Position numbers and translations under genes: made by a program. The notes under the pieces were generated by a model. That model had not been told where the DNA came from. It ran no database searches and worked only from the letters and a program-made list of their open reading frames with translations. Shown in pieces: positions 43,543-55,430 of a DNA stretch of 64,000 nucleotides. Position 1 is the first letter of the stretch, and each line of letters starts with the position of its first letter. This DNA is from Microstegium vimineum (taxonomy: Eukaryota > Streptophyta > Magnoliopsida > Poales > Poaceae): assembly GCA_022036555.1 (NCBI GenBank), contig CM039124.1:50557940-50621939 (forward strand), given 5' to 3'.

Positions 43543-43822
43543 TGCGGTGGGAATCTGGAGTGTGCGAGTGGGTAGAGGGGGGAGGAGTGGGAATATCGAT
43601 CTGGTGGGTGCGGGGTTTGGATGCCAATCTGGGGCATTCGGTGGCAGATTTGAGGTGGATTTGGTGGGATTGGTGGCGGATTTGAGGTGGATTTGGTGGC
43701 ATTTGTCGTTCTCGGTCTGATATGTTTGGTATGACTTTAATGTAGGCGGGTTATGTAGAACGCTCTCCATCTGGTCCCTCTCGATCTAGACCTGTGAGCA
43801 TGGATCCTGACGGCTGCCCCCC

Positions 43823-46800
43823 TTGGTACGTTCTTCTATCGCTACTACGGCTAGACAGTTTGGGATGGGTAATGCAGGGACTAACGTTGTTTGCATTCAT
43901 GCTAGGATTGATCCTGGCAATGCGTTTAGAGTAGTTCTTAAGGTTGCTAAGTATATCGTTGATCTTGAGTATGGTTTGGTAGAGATGGCTGATCAAGAGC
44001 ATGAGTTGTGGCTTGATAGGAACATTGGGTACAGTCTAGGCCAGTTCTATGATGATGTTGCTACAAAGATAATCTGGGGAGGTAGCCAGACATTATCATT
44101 ATGGGTTTTGGACACTGATACTGGTTCAGAGTGGAGAATTAGAAGGGATGATCAATGGCAGATAATGATGCAGGATAAATGGGATGAAAGGGTGGCATAC
44201 ATATGTGTTGAGATTGTTGGCAAAGCAGGATATGAGAAAAATGTTAGTTCAGTGGCATCTAAGGTTCACAATATAGTGAATCCTTCTAGGTCTGGTGTCA
44301 CCAGTGTGGATGCTTCTTGTTCTGGACCAAATGAAGAAGGAATTGGTGACACGTGTACCTCTCCACCAGCACACGATGCAGTTGAGGAGACAGTTGCAGT
44401 AGACTGGACTACACTAACCATAATAGCAGATGAGGATCAGGATGGTGATGCCAATGCAATAGCTGATGAGAAAACTGTGTACGAGGCAATGGGATTCAAA
44501 GCAGCTGATGAGAGGGCTGGGGAAGCTGCTGGAGAGGAAATTCCCATTCCTACTATGTCTAGTGACCTTCAGAGAGATATGGATGAAGCTTCTATTCCTG
44601 TGGATGACAGAGATCCAACTGAACCTGTGTATGACTGGGACAGGGAGAAGCCTGATATATCTGTTGGCACACATTATCCTTGTATGTATGACTTTAGGTT
44701 GGCAGTTAGACACCATGCTATAATTAATGAATTCGAGCTTGGCACTGAGAAATCTGACCCAGAGAGGTTCAGGGGATTCTGCAAGTCAGCAGGATGTCCA
44801 TGGATTATTAGAGCTAGGACTCAACATGATAAGAGTGTCAGGGTACTGTTTTTACTAATTGTTACTGTTTGTATCATGTTTTGATCTTCTATATACACTG
44901 TTAATAGCATGAACCTATTTCTAATAGATGTATTGTTGTGTGCAGATTCAAAAAAAACAACAATGACCATAATTGTCCATAAAAAAGCAGGGTTGTTGGC
45001 AGGATGGCTTCTACTGCTTGGGTAGCAGAGAGAGCTATACCACTACTAAAGAGGAAGCCAACAATGGGTGCCAGTGCATTGAGGGAGGAGCTTGAAGACA
45101 AGTACAACGTACTTATCAACTACCAAACTGTGTGGAATGGTAGACAGAGAGCAACAGACAAACTATTTGGTAAGTGGTCTAACTCATATGATTGGCTGTA
45201 TAGATTCAAAGCTGAGGTGGAGTTAAGGTCACCTGGCAGTGTTGTAGAAATAGATACTATGACAATTGGTGGCAAAGTGCATTTCACTAGATTTTTTGTG
45301 CATTCAAGGCTAGCATAGATGGGTTTTTATATGGATGTAGGCCTTATATTAGCATTGATTCCACTCATTTGACTGGAGAGTGGAATGGAAAGATGCCTGC
45401 AGCTCTAGCATTAGATGGGCACAATTGGATGTTCCCCTTAGCTTTTGGGTTCTTTGACACAGAAACCAAAGAAAATTGGCAATGGTTCATGGAATAGTTA
45501 GGAAAGGCAATAGGTACAGTTCCAAGGTTAGCTATTTGTACTGATGCATGCAAGGGGCTTGAAGGGGCAGTGAAGCAAGTGTTTCCCTGGGCAGAGCAGA
45601 GGGAGTGCTTTAGGCATCTCATGGAGAACATGAAGAAGTACTACACTGGAGAGGTCTATGGAAAGAACATGTGGCCTGCTGCTAGGGCCTACTCTCCTCA
45701 TAGATTTAAGTACTTTTTGATAAGGTGTTGGCAGCAAGCTCTTCTGTGAGCCCATGGTTGAAAAAACATCACAACTGCTCTGGGCTAGAAGCAAATTTAG
45801 TGCAGACATCAAATGTGATTACATTAACAACAATTTAGCTGAGAGTTGGAATGCTTGGATCAAGGACTTGAAAGATCTTCCTCCACATTGTCTTGTGGAT
45901 CGTTTAAGAGAGATGTTAGTTGTACTATTTGAGAAAAGAAGGAGAATCTCTATGGCTTTATCCCCTGGCATACTCCCTGCTATCATACACCAACTGAATG
46001 CAGCATCTAAGGGACTAGGCCACCTCAAGGTCACCAAAGGTCACCCTGACCAATCTGAAGTCACTGAAATTTACAAGGACGGAGAGGTGAAGAGACATGT
46101 GGTGTATCTAAATCAGTTGGCATGCACTTGTAGAGAGTGGCAGGTTACTGGGAAACCTTGCCCACATGCTCTAGCTGTTATCACTACTACAAGGCAGCCA
46201 AACATGGACAAGTTTGTACACAACTACTACTCAGTTGAGAGGTTCCAAGCTGCTTACCAAGGAATCATCCCAAACATAACTGATAGAAATCAGTGGCCTA
46301 AGGTGGACAAGGGGTTCCACCTATATCCTCCAGTTGGCAAGAAAAGAGGTCCAGGCAGACAGAAGAAGCTAAGGACAAAACCAGCAGCTGAGAGAAGTGG
46401 GAAGGCAACCAGACAAGTGAAATGCAAAGGATGCGGTGAACATGTCACAGACAAGGCAGCTGGAGGTGTCATCTCACTGGAACTAAGAAAAGGTACCATG
46501 ATGACTACTTTGCTTGAACTCACATTATTTTTCCATAACTAATGATCACTATATTTGATAACTTTGCAGGAAGAGAACCAAGAAGACTACTGTGAAGACT
46601 GGGAGGAAGAAGACAAAGACAGGTGACATCCCAACACCTTCACAATGCACTCCTAGGACAAGAGCAGCAGCTGCAAGGGAAGCTGCATTTCAGGCCAGGC
46701 TAGAAGCTGAACAAGCAGAGGCAAAAGCTATAGCAGCTCAAGAGGCTGCAGAAAAAGCATCAAAGGCAGCAAACACAGTGCTCCCATCGGAACAAGTGCC

Positions 46801-47108
46801 TCTACAGATTGAGCTTCTAGCTCCAGCAACACCATCAGGTCCAAACACTAGGAGGTATATTCTTCTTTCCCAAACTTTGGTTGAATGAAAACTGAACTAC
46901 AACATTTTAGTTTATTCTCTTTGGTTGAATGAAAACTGAGATGCAACACTTATTTGTTCACAGGAGACTGTCACTGGTTGCACTCCCATGCAGCCAAGAT
47001 GATGGGGTTCTAGAAGGCCACCAAGTTGCAGCACAACCTGTTGCCAAGAAGATGACACCAAAGAGGAAGCAACTGTGCTCCAAGCTCAAGAAAACACAAG
47101 GCAGCTGA
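43823..47108 (+). pseudogene. MuDR-type MULE transposase, decayed
   Basis: Exon 1 (to about 44844) has an N-terminal PB1-like region, an acidic linker and the MuDR zinc/DNA-binding block GTHYPCMYDFRLAVRHHAI ... CPWIIRAR. After an intron (GT near 44845, AG near 44945) the catalytic core follows with IDSTHLTGEW near 45355 and ICTDACKG near 45537. A SWIM zinc finger CTCREWQVTGKPCPHAL lies near 46126-46175, then a basic Ala/Glu-rich tail ending at 47108. Frame changes near 45310 and a TAG near 45496 break the core, so it is not active. Confidence 0.8.
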
Positions 47109-47130
47109 AGACCTGAATTTGTGTTGACAT

Positions 47131-48752
47131 TGTAGAATCATGGACCCTTGTGTTTAGGCAATTAACGACAATACTAGGTCACTATGACTAACATGTGTTT
47201 TGCAGAGGCAAAGTTGTTTATGTTAGGTCATTAGTGATGCAATTTGAATGGGCTCAATGGATATTCATGCCCCGAAGATGGAAATCGTTTCGGTTGCAAA
47301 GGATGAAGATACAAGTTGAAGACTAGGCTAGTTCTTAGTGCCATAAGGTTGAGAAGGGCACTAAGTATAGCTAGGTTTTTGTTTTTCCTTTGACCGTACT
47401 ATAAAGGGGGTATGAGATTAGTAGCTTGACCTAGGAGAGTTTAGGAGAGTGGGTATATGCACACTTATCACAACTAGTCCTAGAGACCTTGCTTTCAGCC
47501 CTTGGTAAACCCTAGAAATGGTAGGAGCAAAATCCCTTGAGAAATCTCAGCGAAAACAGTTGAAATAGGGGGAGAAAGAGGCTCCGGACCAGTTTGCCAA
47601 GTAGGCGTCGGACCATAGGAGAGTGGTCCGACGGTCCCTGACTTAGGCAAAATCTCAGCTCGAGGAGCTCCGGACCACCTGTCTGGAAAGCGTCGGACCA
47701 TAGGAGAGTGGTCCGATGGCTTGTGCCAGAGAGAGAGAAGGCTCCGGACTAGTCCGACGCTTCAAGACAGGAGGTTGAGTTTATGCAGTAAGCCCCTGGC
47801 TCCGGACCAGAGCGCCGGACCAGGGCTCCGGACCAAGGAAAGTTGTCCGGTGGTTCGAAAAAGAGAAGAAGTTTTTCACTCAGAGAGCACCCTGGCTCCG
47901 GACCAGTGCGTCGGACCAAGCAGAGTAGTCCGACGGTGCCTGAGTTGGAAGTCAGAGTGAGCTCCGGACCAGTGTGCTTGGTCCGGTGGTATAAGCTCCG
48001 GACTAGTCCGGTGGCTTCGCATAGAGAGGAAAAGTAAAAAATGGCTAGTTTTGGAGGTGGGGACTATTTATAGTTGCCCCCTTCGTCCTTAGGACCCCTC
48101 TTGGCCATTGTTTTAGCTGGTGACACCTTGAGAAATCCTTTGGGAGGTCAAGTGCCTAGTGAGGGAGAGATTAGAGAGAGTTCATCTTGTTCTTCCCTCC
48201 TAGAGTGATTAGGAGTGACTTGTGTGCATCCATCCACCTTCCTAGCCTTGAATTGGTCAAGTGAAGGTCTTGTGCTTGTTACTCTTGGTGTTCGACAGCA
48301 CCTAGACGGTTTGGTGGTGTTCGGAGGAAGTGATCACCGGAAGATTGTTGGCGGCTCTTCTCCAAACTTCTATGATCGGTTGTGGGCGATTCACCGAGCC
48401 GGAGTGACGAAGAATCAGCCCGTAGAGAGCACTCTACCCTTGCGCGGGTAGAGGGGGAGCGATACCTTGCGAGGTGCTCCAACGAGGACTAGGGGGGTGT
48501 GTCGACACCTCGATACCTCGGGAAAACATCGCTGCGTCACTGAGAATTTCTTTTCCCTAGCTCTTTATATTTTTGCATTACATTCCGTCTTGTTTTTGTC
48601 TTCCTACTAGAATTGCTTAGGTTGCTCTTAATTTCCATGAACTGTTACCGCTTTCTAGCTAGGACACACGGTTCGTAGGCACTAGGGGGTGATTGGCATT
48701 TGATAGGTTTTCATATTTGCTTTAGAAATTTAAAACAAGCCCAATTCACCCG
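47131..48752 (+). repeat. 5' LTR of SIRE-1, 3' end deleted
   Basis: 1622 bp. From 47580 to 48010 it is packed with CCGGACCA and GTCCGACGG words that can pair with one another. A 'ctatttatag' TATA-like sequence lies at about 48063-48072. Compared with the reverse copy at 58465-58754, the last 35-40 bp (ending GATCCTTTCA) are missing at the junction 48752/48753. Confidence 0.8.
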
Positions 48753-48757
48753 CAAAG

Positions 48758-50407
48758 ATGTTGAAGAGGCTAAACAAGAATGGAGTCAAGTTTGACTCAA
48801 AGAAGAAGAAATTCTTCACAAACTTTTCAAGAAAGCCAATCTCCCAAATGAAGTGCTACAATTGCGGCACTCTTGGTCATCTAGCCCATGCATGTCCCGA
48901 AGAGAAGAAAGACAAGTTCAAGAACAACAAGTTCAAGAACTTCAAGAAGAACAAGGGCGGCAATGATGACTCAAGTGATGATGACAAGAAGCAAGACAAG
49001 CCATACAAGAAGAAGAAGAACTTCAACTTCCACAAGAAGAAGAAGGATGGCAAGGCTTACATTGTGGGTGATTGGCTCACCGATATTGATGATTCAAGTG
49101 ACTCCTCCGATGACGAGAGTGAAGAAGAGAAGGTGGCCGCATTGGTGATTGGTTCTTCGATTCCACCGCCACCTACTCCTTCATCGCCGGGCTCATCCTC
49201 TACACACCTATGCCTTATGGCTAAAGGTGACAAGAAGGTACAAAAAGAGGATGATGGTGATGAACTCTCTAGTGATGATAGTGACGATGAAGAAGCACCT
49301 TCCTATGATGAGCTAATTAAAATTTGCAATAAGTATGCTAGCATCATAAGGAAGTACAAGAGTAAAAATGACAAACTTCTTGAAATCAAAGAAAACTTGC
49401 ATGATAAGCTTGACAACTTGTCTAGTGCTAATGATGATTTGAAGCTTGAGATTAACTCTCTCACATCTAGCACTAGGGAGCTCAAAACCTCTCTTAAGCA
49501 AGCCAATGAGAAACATGATAAACTTGAGAGGTCATCCCAAGAGCTCCTCACAAGGTATAACTTGCTAAAAGATGACTACAACCAAGTGAAAAATGATCAT
49601 GGCACACTAGTGGTAGCAAATGAATTACTTACTCAAGATCTTACACATGTTGCTACTAACCCGTGTGCTAAGTGTGCAAGTGCTATCTCTTGTGAAATCG
49701 AGCTTGATGATGTGGCTCTTGAGCAAAGTGCTAAGTGCAAGGGCAAGAGAGTTGTAGAAGCCGACAAGTATGATGATTATATGAAGATGAGGGAAGAGAA
49801 CTCAAAGCTCAAGGAAGAGCTAATCAACCTCAAGGCGAGCAAGCCCTTCACCATCAAGCCGGCTCAAGAAGAAGACAAAGATGCTATCACTTTGATCAAC
49901 TCTCTTCAAAAATAAATTGCCAAGCTCAAGAATGACAAGACCAAGCTTACAAGTGGCCTTGAAAAGTTCACCAAGGGCCATAATCTCCAAAGTGAGCTTC
50001 TAATGAGCACCGTCATGAAGAATGACAAGACCGGTATTGGGTACAAGGAAAAGCAAATGATGAAGGCCAAGGTCAAGATTGAAGCCAAGAACTACTACAA
50101 GAACAAGTACAATGGCTATAATCAAGAGAAGCCAAAGCCCAAGCCTAAGAGGTGTTTTGGATGTGGACAAATTGGTCATCTCTCATTTCAATGCAAGACT
50201 CCACTTCCCATGACCTTGCCCAAGCACACTAGGCCATTTGCTCACGATGCTCACTATGTCATCAACAAAGATTCCAAGGGTAGACCACTTGTGGTGTTTC
50301 TTGGACCACCAATGAAGAACAAGCCTAGGGTTCTTTGGGTTGCTAAGGAGTTGGTTGACAAGGCAATGGGGCCCCGCACTAAGGGGGTTCCCAAACAACA
50401 AGCTTAA
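48758..50407 (+). pseudogene. SIRE gag, two zinc knuckles, stop-interrupted
   Basis: The first block (48758-49915) starts just after the deletion junction, so the gag N-terminus is lost. It has a CCHC knuckle CYNCGTLGHLAHAC near 48856, Lys-rich and Asp/Ser-rich stretches, and a long coiled coil (about 49340-49650). A TAA at 49913 separates it from the rest, which carries a second knuckle CFGCGQIGHLSFQC near 50155 and ends at 50407. Gag packages the element RNA. Confidence 0.8.
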
Positions 50408-50428
50408 CTCCAAGTTGCTTGTGTGTAG

Positions 50429-53400
50429 GTGAACTACAAGACCGGTGGGAGCCATTGGGTAATTGATAGTGGTTGCACTCAACACATGACTGGCGACCCC
50501 CGGATGTTCACCACACTTGATGAGGATTGTGCAAATCAAGACAAGATTACTTTTGGGGATAATTCAAAGGGCAAAGTTCAAGGCTTAGGCAAAGTGGCTA
50601 TCTCCCAAGATCAATCAATTTTCAATGTCTTGCTAGTACAATCATTGAGCTTCAATTTGCTATCGGTTGGTCAACTTTGTGATCTCGGGTTTCATTGTCT
50701 CTTCACTCCAAATGAGGTGATTGTGACCAAGATTGAAGATTCATCAATGATATTCAAAGGATTCCGACACAACAACCTCTACTTAGTGGACTTCACTTCA
50801 AATGAAGCTAACTTGCAAACTTGTCTATTCTCTAAGAATTCTTTGGGTTGGCTATGGCATAGAAGATTAGCTCATGTGGGCATGTCAACCTTGAAGAAGC
50901 TTGTCAAGAAGGAAATGGTTAGAGGAATCAAGGATGTGGTGTTTGAGAAGGACAAACTTTGTAGTGCATGTCAAGCCGGCAAGCAAGTGGCAAACACTCA
51001 TCCAACCAAAGCTTTCATGTCAACCTCAAGAGTTCTAGAGTTGCTACACATGGATCTATTTGTTCCTACCACCTATGCTAGTCTTGGAGGAAATCTCTAT
51101 TGCTTGGTGGTAGTGGATGACTACTCTCGATACACTTGGGTGTTCTTTCTTCAAGACAAGGAAGAGACACAAGGCATCTTCAAGAAATTTGCTACAAGAG
51201 CTCAAAATGAATTTGATGTGAAGATCAAGAAGATTAGAAGTGACAATGGCACCGAATTTGTGAACACAAAGATTGAAGATTATTGTGATGAAGTTGGGAT
51301 CAAGCATGAGGTGTACGCCACATATACTCCACAACAAAATGGTGTCGTAGAGAGGAAGAACCGGACGCTCATAACTCTAGCAAGGTCTATGCTTGATGAG
51401 TACAATACTCCGAAGAAGTTTTGGGCAGAGGCAATCAACACCGCATGCTATGCGGCAAACCGTCTCTTCGTCCAAAGGCTATTAAATAAGACCCCCTATG
51501 AGCTTGTCAATGGGAAGAAGCCGGATATTTCATTCTTCCGGGTGTTTGGTTGCAAGGTGTACATCTACAAGAAGCGCCAACACTTGGGTAAATTCCAACG
51601 GCGGTGTGACATTGGTTTCCTTGTTGGATATTCACTTAAATCCAAGGCATACCGTGTATTTAACAAAGCCACCGGCTTAGTTGAAGAAACGTATGACTTG
51701 GAGTTTGATGAAACTAATGGCTCCCAAGGAGCGCTTGAGGATATTGATGTAGGTGATGAACCCTTGAGGGAGGCAATGAAGAATATGCCAATTGGTGCTA
51801 TCAACCCGCAAGAGGTGGAAGAAGTTGAAGATGAAGCAAATCAAGATCCTTCTCCACCCCACACGCCTCGAGTTGATGAAGGAGATCAAGTGAGGGAAGC
51901 TCAAGAAGACACTCACATTCCTCAAGATCAAGCCGAGGCTGAAGCAAGCAATGTTGAAGCACCGCATCCTCCTCCTCAAGAGACAAATAGAAGATCAACA
52001 TCTATCCTTCAAGCTCACCCCCAAGATCAAATCATAGGGAGTCCATGAAACGGAGTAATGACTCGCTCTAGACTTGCATCTTATGTTGAACATCACTCGT
52101 TTGTTTCCTTTGTTGAGCCTACTAGTGTAGAAGAAGCACTTGCGGATCCGGATTGGGTGAATGCCATGCATGAAGAACTTAACAACTTCACCCGAAACCA
52201 AGTGTGGACACTTGAAGAGAAGCCAAAGGATGCAAGAATCATTGGCACCAAGTGGGTGTTTAGGAACAAGCAAGATGATCAAGGCATGGTTGTGAGGAAC
52301 AAAGCAAGATTAGTGGCAAAGGGGTTCTCTCAAGTAGAAGGACTCGATTTTGGAGAGACCTTTGCTCCGGTTGCAAGACTTGAAGCCATCTGTATCCTTT
52401 TGGCGTATGCTTCACATCACAAAATGAAACTTTTTCAAATGGATGTGAAGAGCGCATTCTTAAATGGTTTCATAAATGAACTTGTCTATGTCTCACAACC
52501 TCCCGGGTTTGAAGACCCAAACTTGCCTAATCATGTGTATAGGTTGTCCAAGGCACTCTACGGATTGAAGCAAGCTCCAAGAGCTTTGTATGAGAGGCTA
52601 AGGGACTTCCTAATCAAGAAGGGCTTCAAGATCGGGATCGTCGACACTACACTATTCACCAAGAAGCTTAATGGAGAGATCTTTGTTTGCCAAGTATATG
52701 TCGATGACATTATATTTGGGTCAACAAACCAAGACCATTGCAAGGAGTTTGGTGACTTGATGTCCAAGGAGTTCGAGATGTCAATGATTGGCGAGCTAAC
52801 CTTCTTCCTTGGCTTTCAAGTGAAGCAAATGAGAGAAGGGACCTTCATCTCTCAAGAAAAGTACACCTATGATCTACTTAAGAAGTTCAAGATGGAGGAT
52901 TGCAAGCCAATCAAGACCCCAATGCCTACTAATGGGCATCTCGATCTCGATGAGGGAGGTAAACCGATTGACCAAACTCTTTATCGCTCTATGATCGGTA
53001 GTTTACTTTACCTCACCGCATCTAGGCCGGATATCATGTTTAGTGTGTGCATGTGTGCTAGGTTTCAAGCAAACCCTAAGGAGTCGCATCTTTGTGCGGT
53101 TAAAAGAATCCTTAGGTACATAAGGCACACCCCTAGCATGGGTCTTTGGTATCCCAAAGGAGCTCCCTTCCATCTAGTTGGCTATTCCGATTCGGACTAT
53201 GCCGGGTGTAAGGTTGATAGGAAGAGTACCTCCGGCGGGTGCCACATGCTAGGAAGATCACTTGTTTCTTGGTCCTCAACGAAGCAAAACAGTGTGGCAT
53301 TGTCAACCGCCGAGGCGGAATACATTGCCATGGGAGCAAGTTGTGCACAAATCTTATACATGACCCAAACACTTTTTGATTACGACGTGTTTTTAAAAGA

Positions 53401-53656
53401 AGTTCCACTTTTGTGTGGTAATGAAAGTGCCGTAAAGCTTGCAAACAACCCGGTTCAACACTCTCGCACCAAGCACATAGATATTCGCCATCACCTTCTT
53501 AGAGATCATGTGGCTAGGAAAGACATCACACTAGTTGGAGTTAAGAGCAAAGATCAATTGGCGGATATCTTCACTAAACCACTCGATGAAACAACCTTTT
53601 GTAGGTTGAGAAGCGAGTTGAATGTGCTTGATCACTCTAACTTCACTAAAAGATGA
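50429..53656 (+). pseudogene. SIRE pol, protease, integrase, RT and RNase H
   Basis: Protease DSGCTQHMTG near 50466. Integrase has the HRRLAH ... CSAC zinc site (50855-50975) and core residues in MDLFVP, RSDNGTEF near 51237 and QQNGVVERKN near 51333. A TGA at 52046-52048 lies between integrase and RT; the context suits C-to-T decay of a CpG. RT (52058 on) has DVKSAFLNG near 52443 and YVDDIIFGS near 52698. RNase H has SDSDYAG and STAEAEYIAMG near 53299 and ends at 53656. Apart from the one stop the 3.2-kb frame is open, so the copy is fairly young. Confidence 0.88.
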
Positions 53657-55430
53657 GTTTGTGTGAACCATGCATTCATATGTAATATAACATGTTTAAT
53701 TTAGTAATGCACATAGGCTTGGCTAACGCGGTTAAGATAACCGCCCTCAAAGCGTGTGACAAAGCTTAACCGCGGTTTAAACTTACAAGCAACCTAGATT
53801 CAAATTCCGTTTTGCATTGCATATGCATGAATGTTGCTTCTTCATTTCTTTTCGGTTAAGTTTTTTGGTCATCCTTAGGTCCATCACTTAGGGGGAGCAA
53901 TTCAACGCTCTAGCTTCAGCTGATACCCCTCTTGTGCCCCTATGGTGACCCTTGGAGCTTTATTGAACTATTTTCTTAAGAAAACTAATCCTAGCCTATG
54001 GCAAACTATTTCTAAAATTGAGGGTTTGAGAGATGGTTCTTATGTTAAGTCCAACAAGTGCTCCTCTTTGCTCTTTTGTGTTGGTACTTGGCTAAGAGAA
54101 AAGATTGGAGAGAAAAATAGGAAAATTCAGAGCAATTTTAAGCACCAGACCACCCTCCGGACCACTCTGCATGGTCCGATGCAGTGGTCCGACGCCTTGT
54201 TCCTCACTGCTTAAAAATTTCCCCAGCCACAGAATCCGTCAGACCACCGTCCGACGCTCCTCCGGACCATTGACAAGTTGTCCGGTGCCTCTGCCAGTTA
54301 TATCTAAGCACCGTCGGACCAGTCCGGTGAGTAGTCCGACGCCTTGGTCCGGTGTTCGGGTGCTCACTGTTTTCTTTCACTGGTACCATCGGACCACACG
54401 ACGGACCAGCCTCCGGACCAAGCAGAGTGGTCCGACGCTTCGAAATTTTGCGGATAAGCCCCCGCGAACGGCTCTGTTTCAGCACTGTCTTCGTCTCTAC
54501 CGTCTGTACGCTATCGTGCCTGCTCCGCCGCCGCTCTGCCCTAGCTCCGCCGCCAGCTCCCCTGTGCCCTTCTCGCCACCGGTGAGCCCTCCACCTGAGC
54601 TCCGCCACCACTCCACCTCCGCGTAGCTGCACCACCAGTTTAGCAGCGCCGCCGCCTGCCCTCCACTGTCCTCAGCCACCGAGAACCCCCCCCCCTCGCC
54701 GGCGTCCAAGTCGTCATCTCCTCCCTGCCGAGCTCGTGCACACCTAGGGTGGAATCCCTCCCTCCATACATTGCTTGCAAATCAAGAGGAAGGCACTTTC
54801 CCTTAGGGTTAGCCCTAACCCTAGGGTTTGGTCCTCAACGTCTTCGTCCGTGACCGAACTCGATTTGTCGTCATCGACTTCACCTCTTCGTCGCTAGGGT
54901 ATGGTCTCATCTACGACGTCGCATTTTGTCGAGTCATAGATTGAGTCATGTCCTAGGGTATTTCCTTGAAAATCCATATTCAATTCAATTCACTAAATCA
55001 AACTTGTCACTTGTAATTCATAGCTGACAAATCTCTTTTGGAGTGTCGTTTGGGACTTGAATTGCTCTAATTAGCCGCGCTCTCTCACCTCAGGTATCAT
55101 GACAGATTTCATTCCTTTACTTATCTAGATGCTTGCTTCTATACGGATTCTTATCTCTAGATTTTATATATGCTTATATATATACCTTGTCTATTCTATC
55201 TAGCAGCAGTCCGTGGCAGCTTAAACTCGGGGCAAAGCTCGCGAGTAAGGATTGAGGCAAAGCCTCAGAAGGTTCAGTCCAGTGGCTTGCAGGCCCCTCT
55301 TTCAGTTGATTCTGGCAGTTGGCAGCTGATACTTATAGAGATCAGTGGTTCTTGTGGCAGTGGATCTGTCAGTGGTTTCTTGTCAGTGACAGTGACTCTT
55401 TGTTTGATCCAGTATGACTCGTAGTTTCTC
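53657..55430. other. SIRE post-pol spacer with GGACC/GTCCG repeats
   Basis: Non-coding region between pol and the extra ORF. From about 54150 to 54450 it carries a second set of CCGGACCA and GGTCCGACG words like those in the LTR. The rest shows stop-rich frames. Confidence 0.6.

Larger units (their letters stand above)
42915..47130 (+). mobile_element. Mutator-like element (MULE), left part
   Basis: The left end begins GGGATATTTAAAATTTTGCC at 42915, typical of a MULE terminal inverted repeat. A MuDR-type transposase follows (43823-47108). The right terminal repeat is not seen because a SIRE Copia element enters at 47131 and the rest should lie beyond the window. A minus-strand stretch at 43348-43542 looks like a captured host gene piece. 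The 9-bp duplication expected at the left (accgccgac, 42906-42914) cannot be checked without the right end. Confidence 0.7.
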
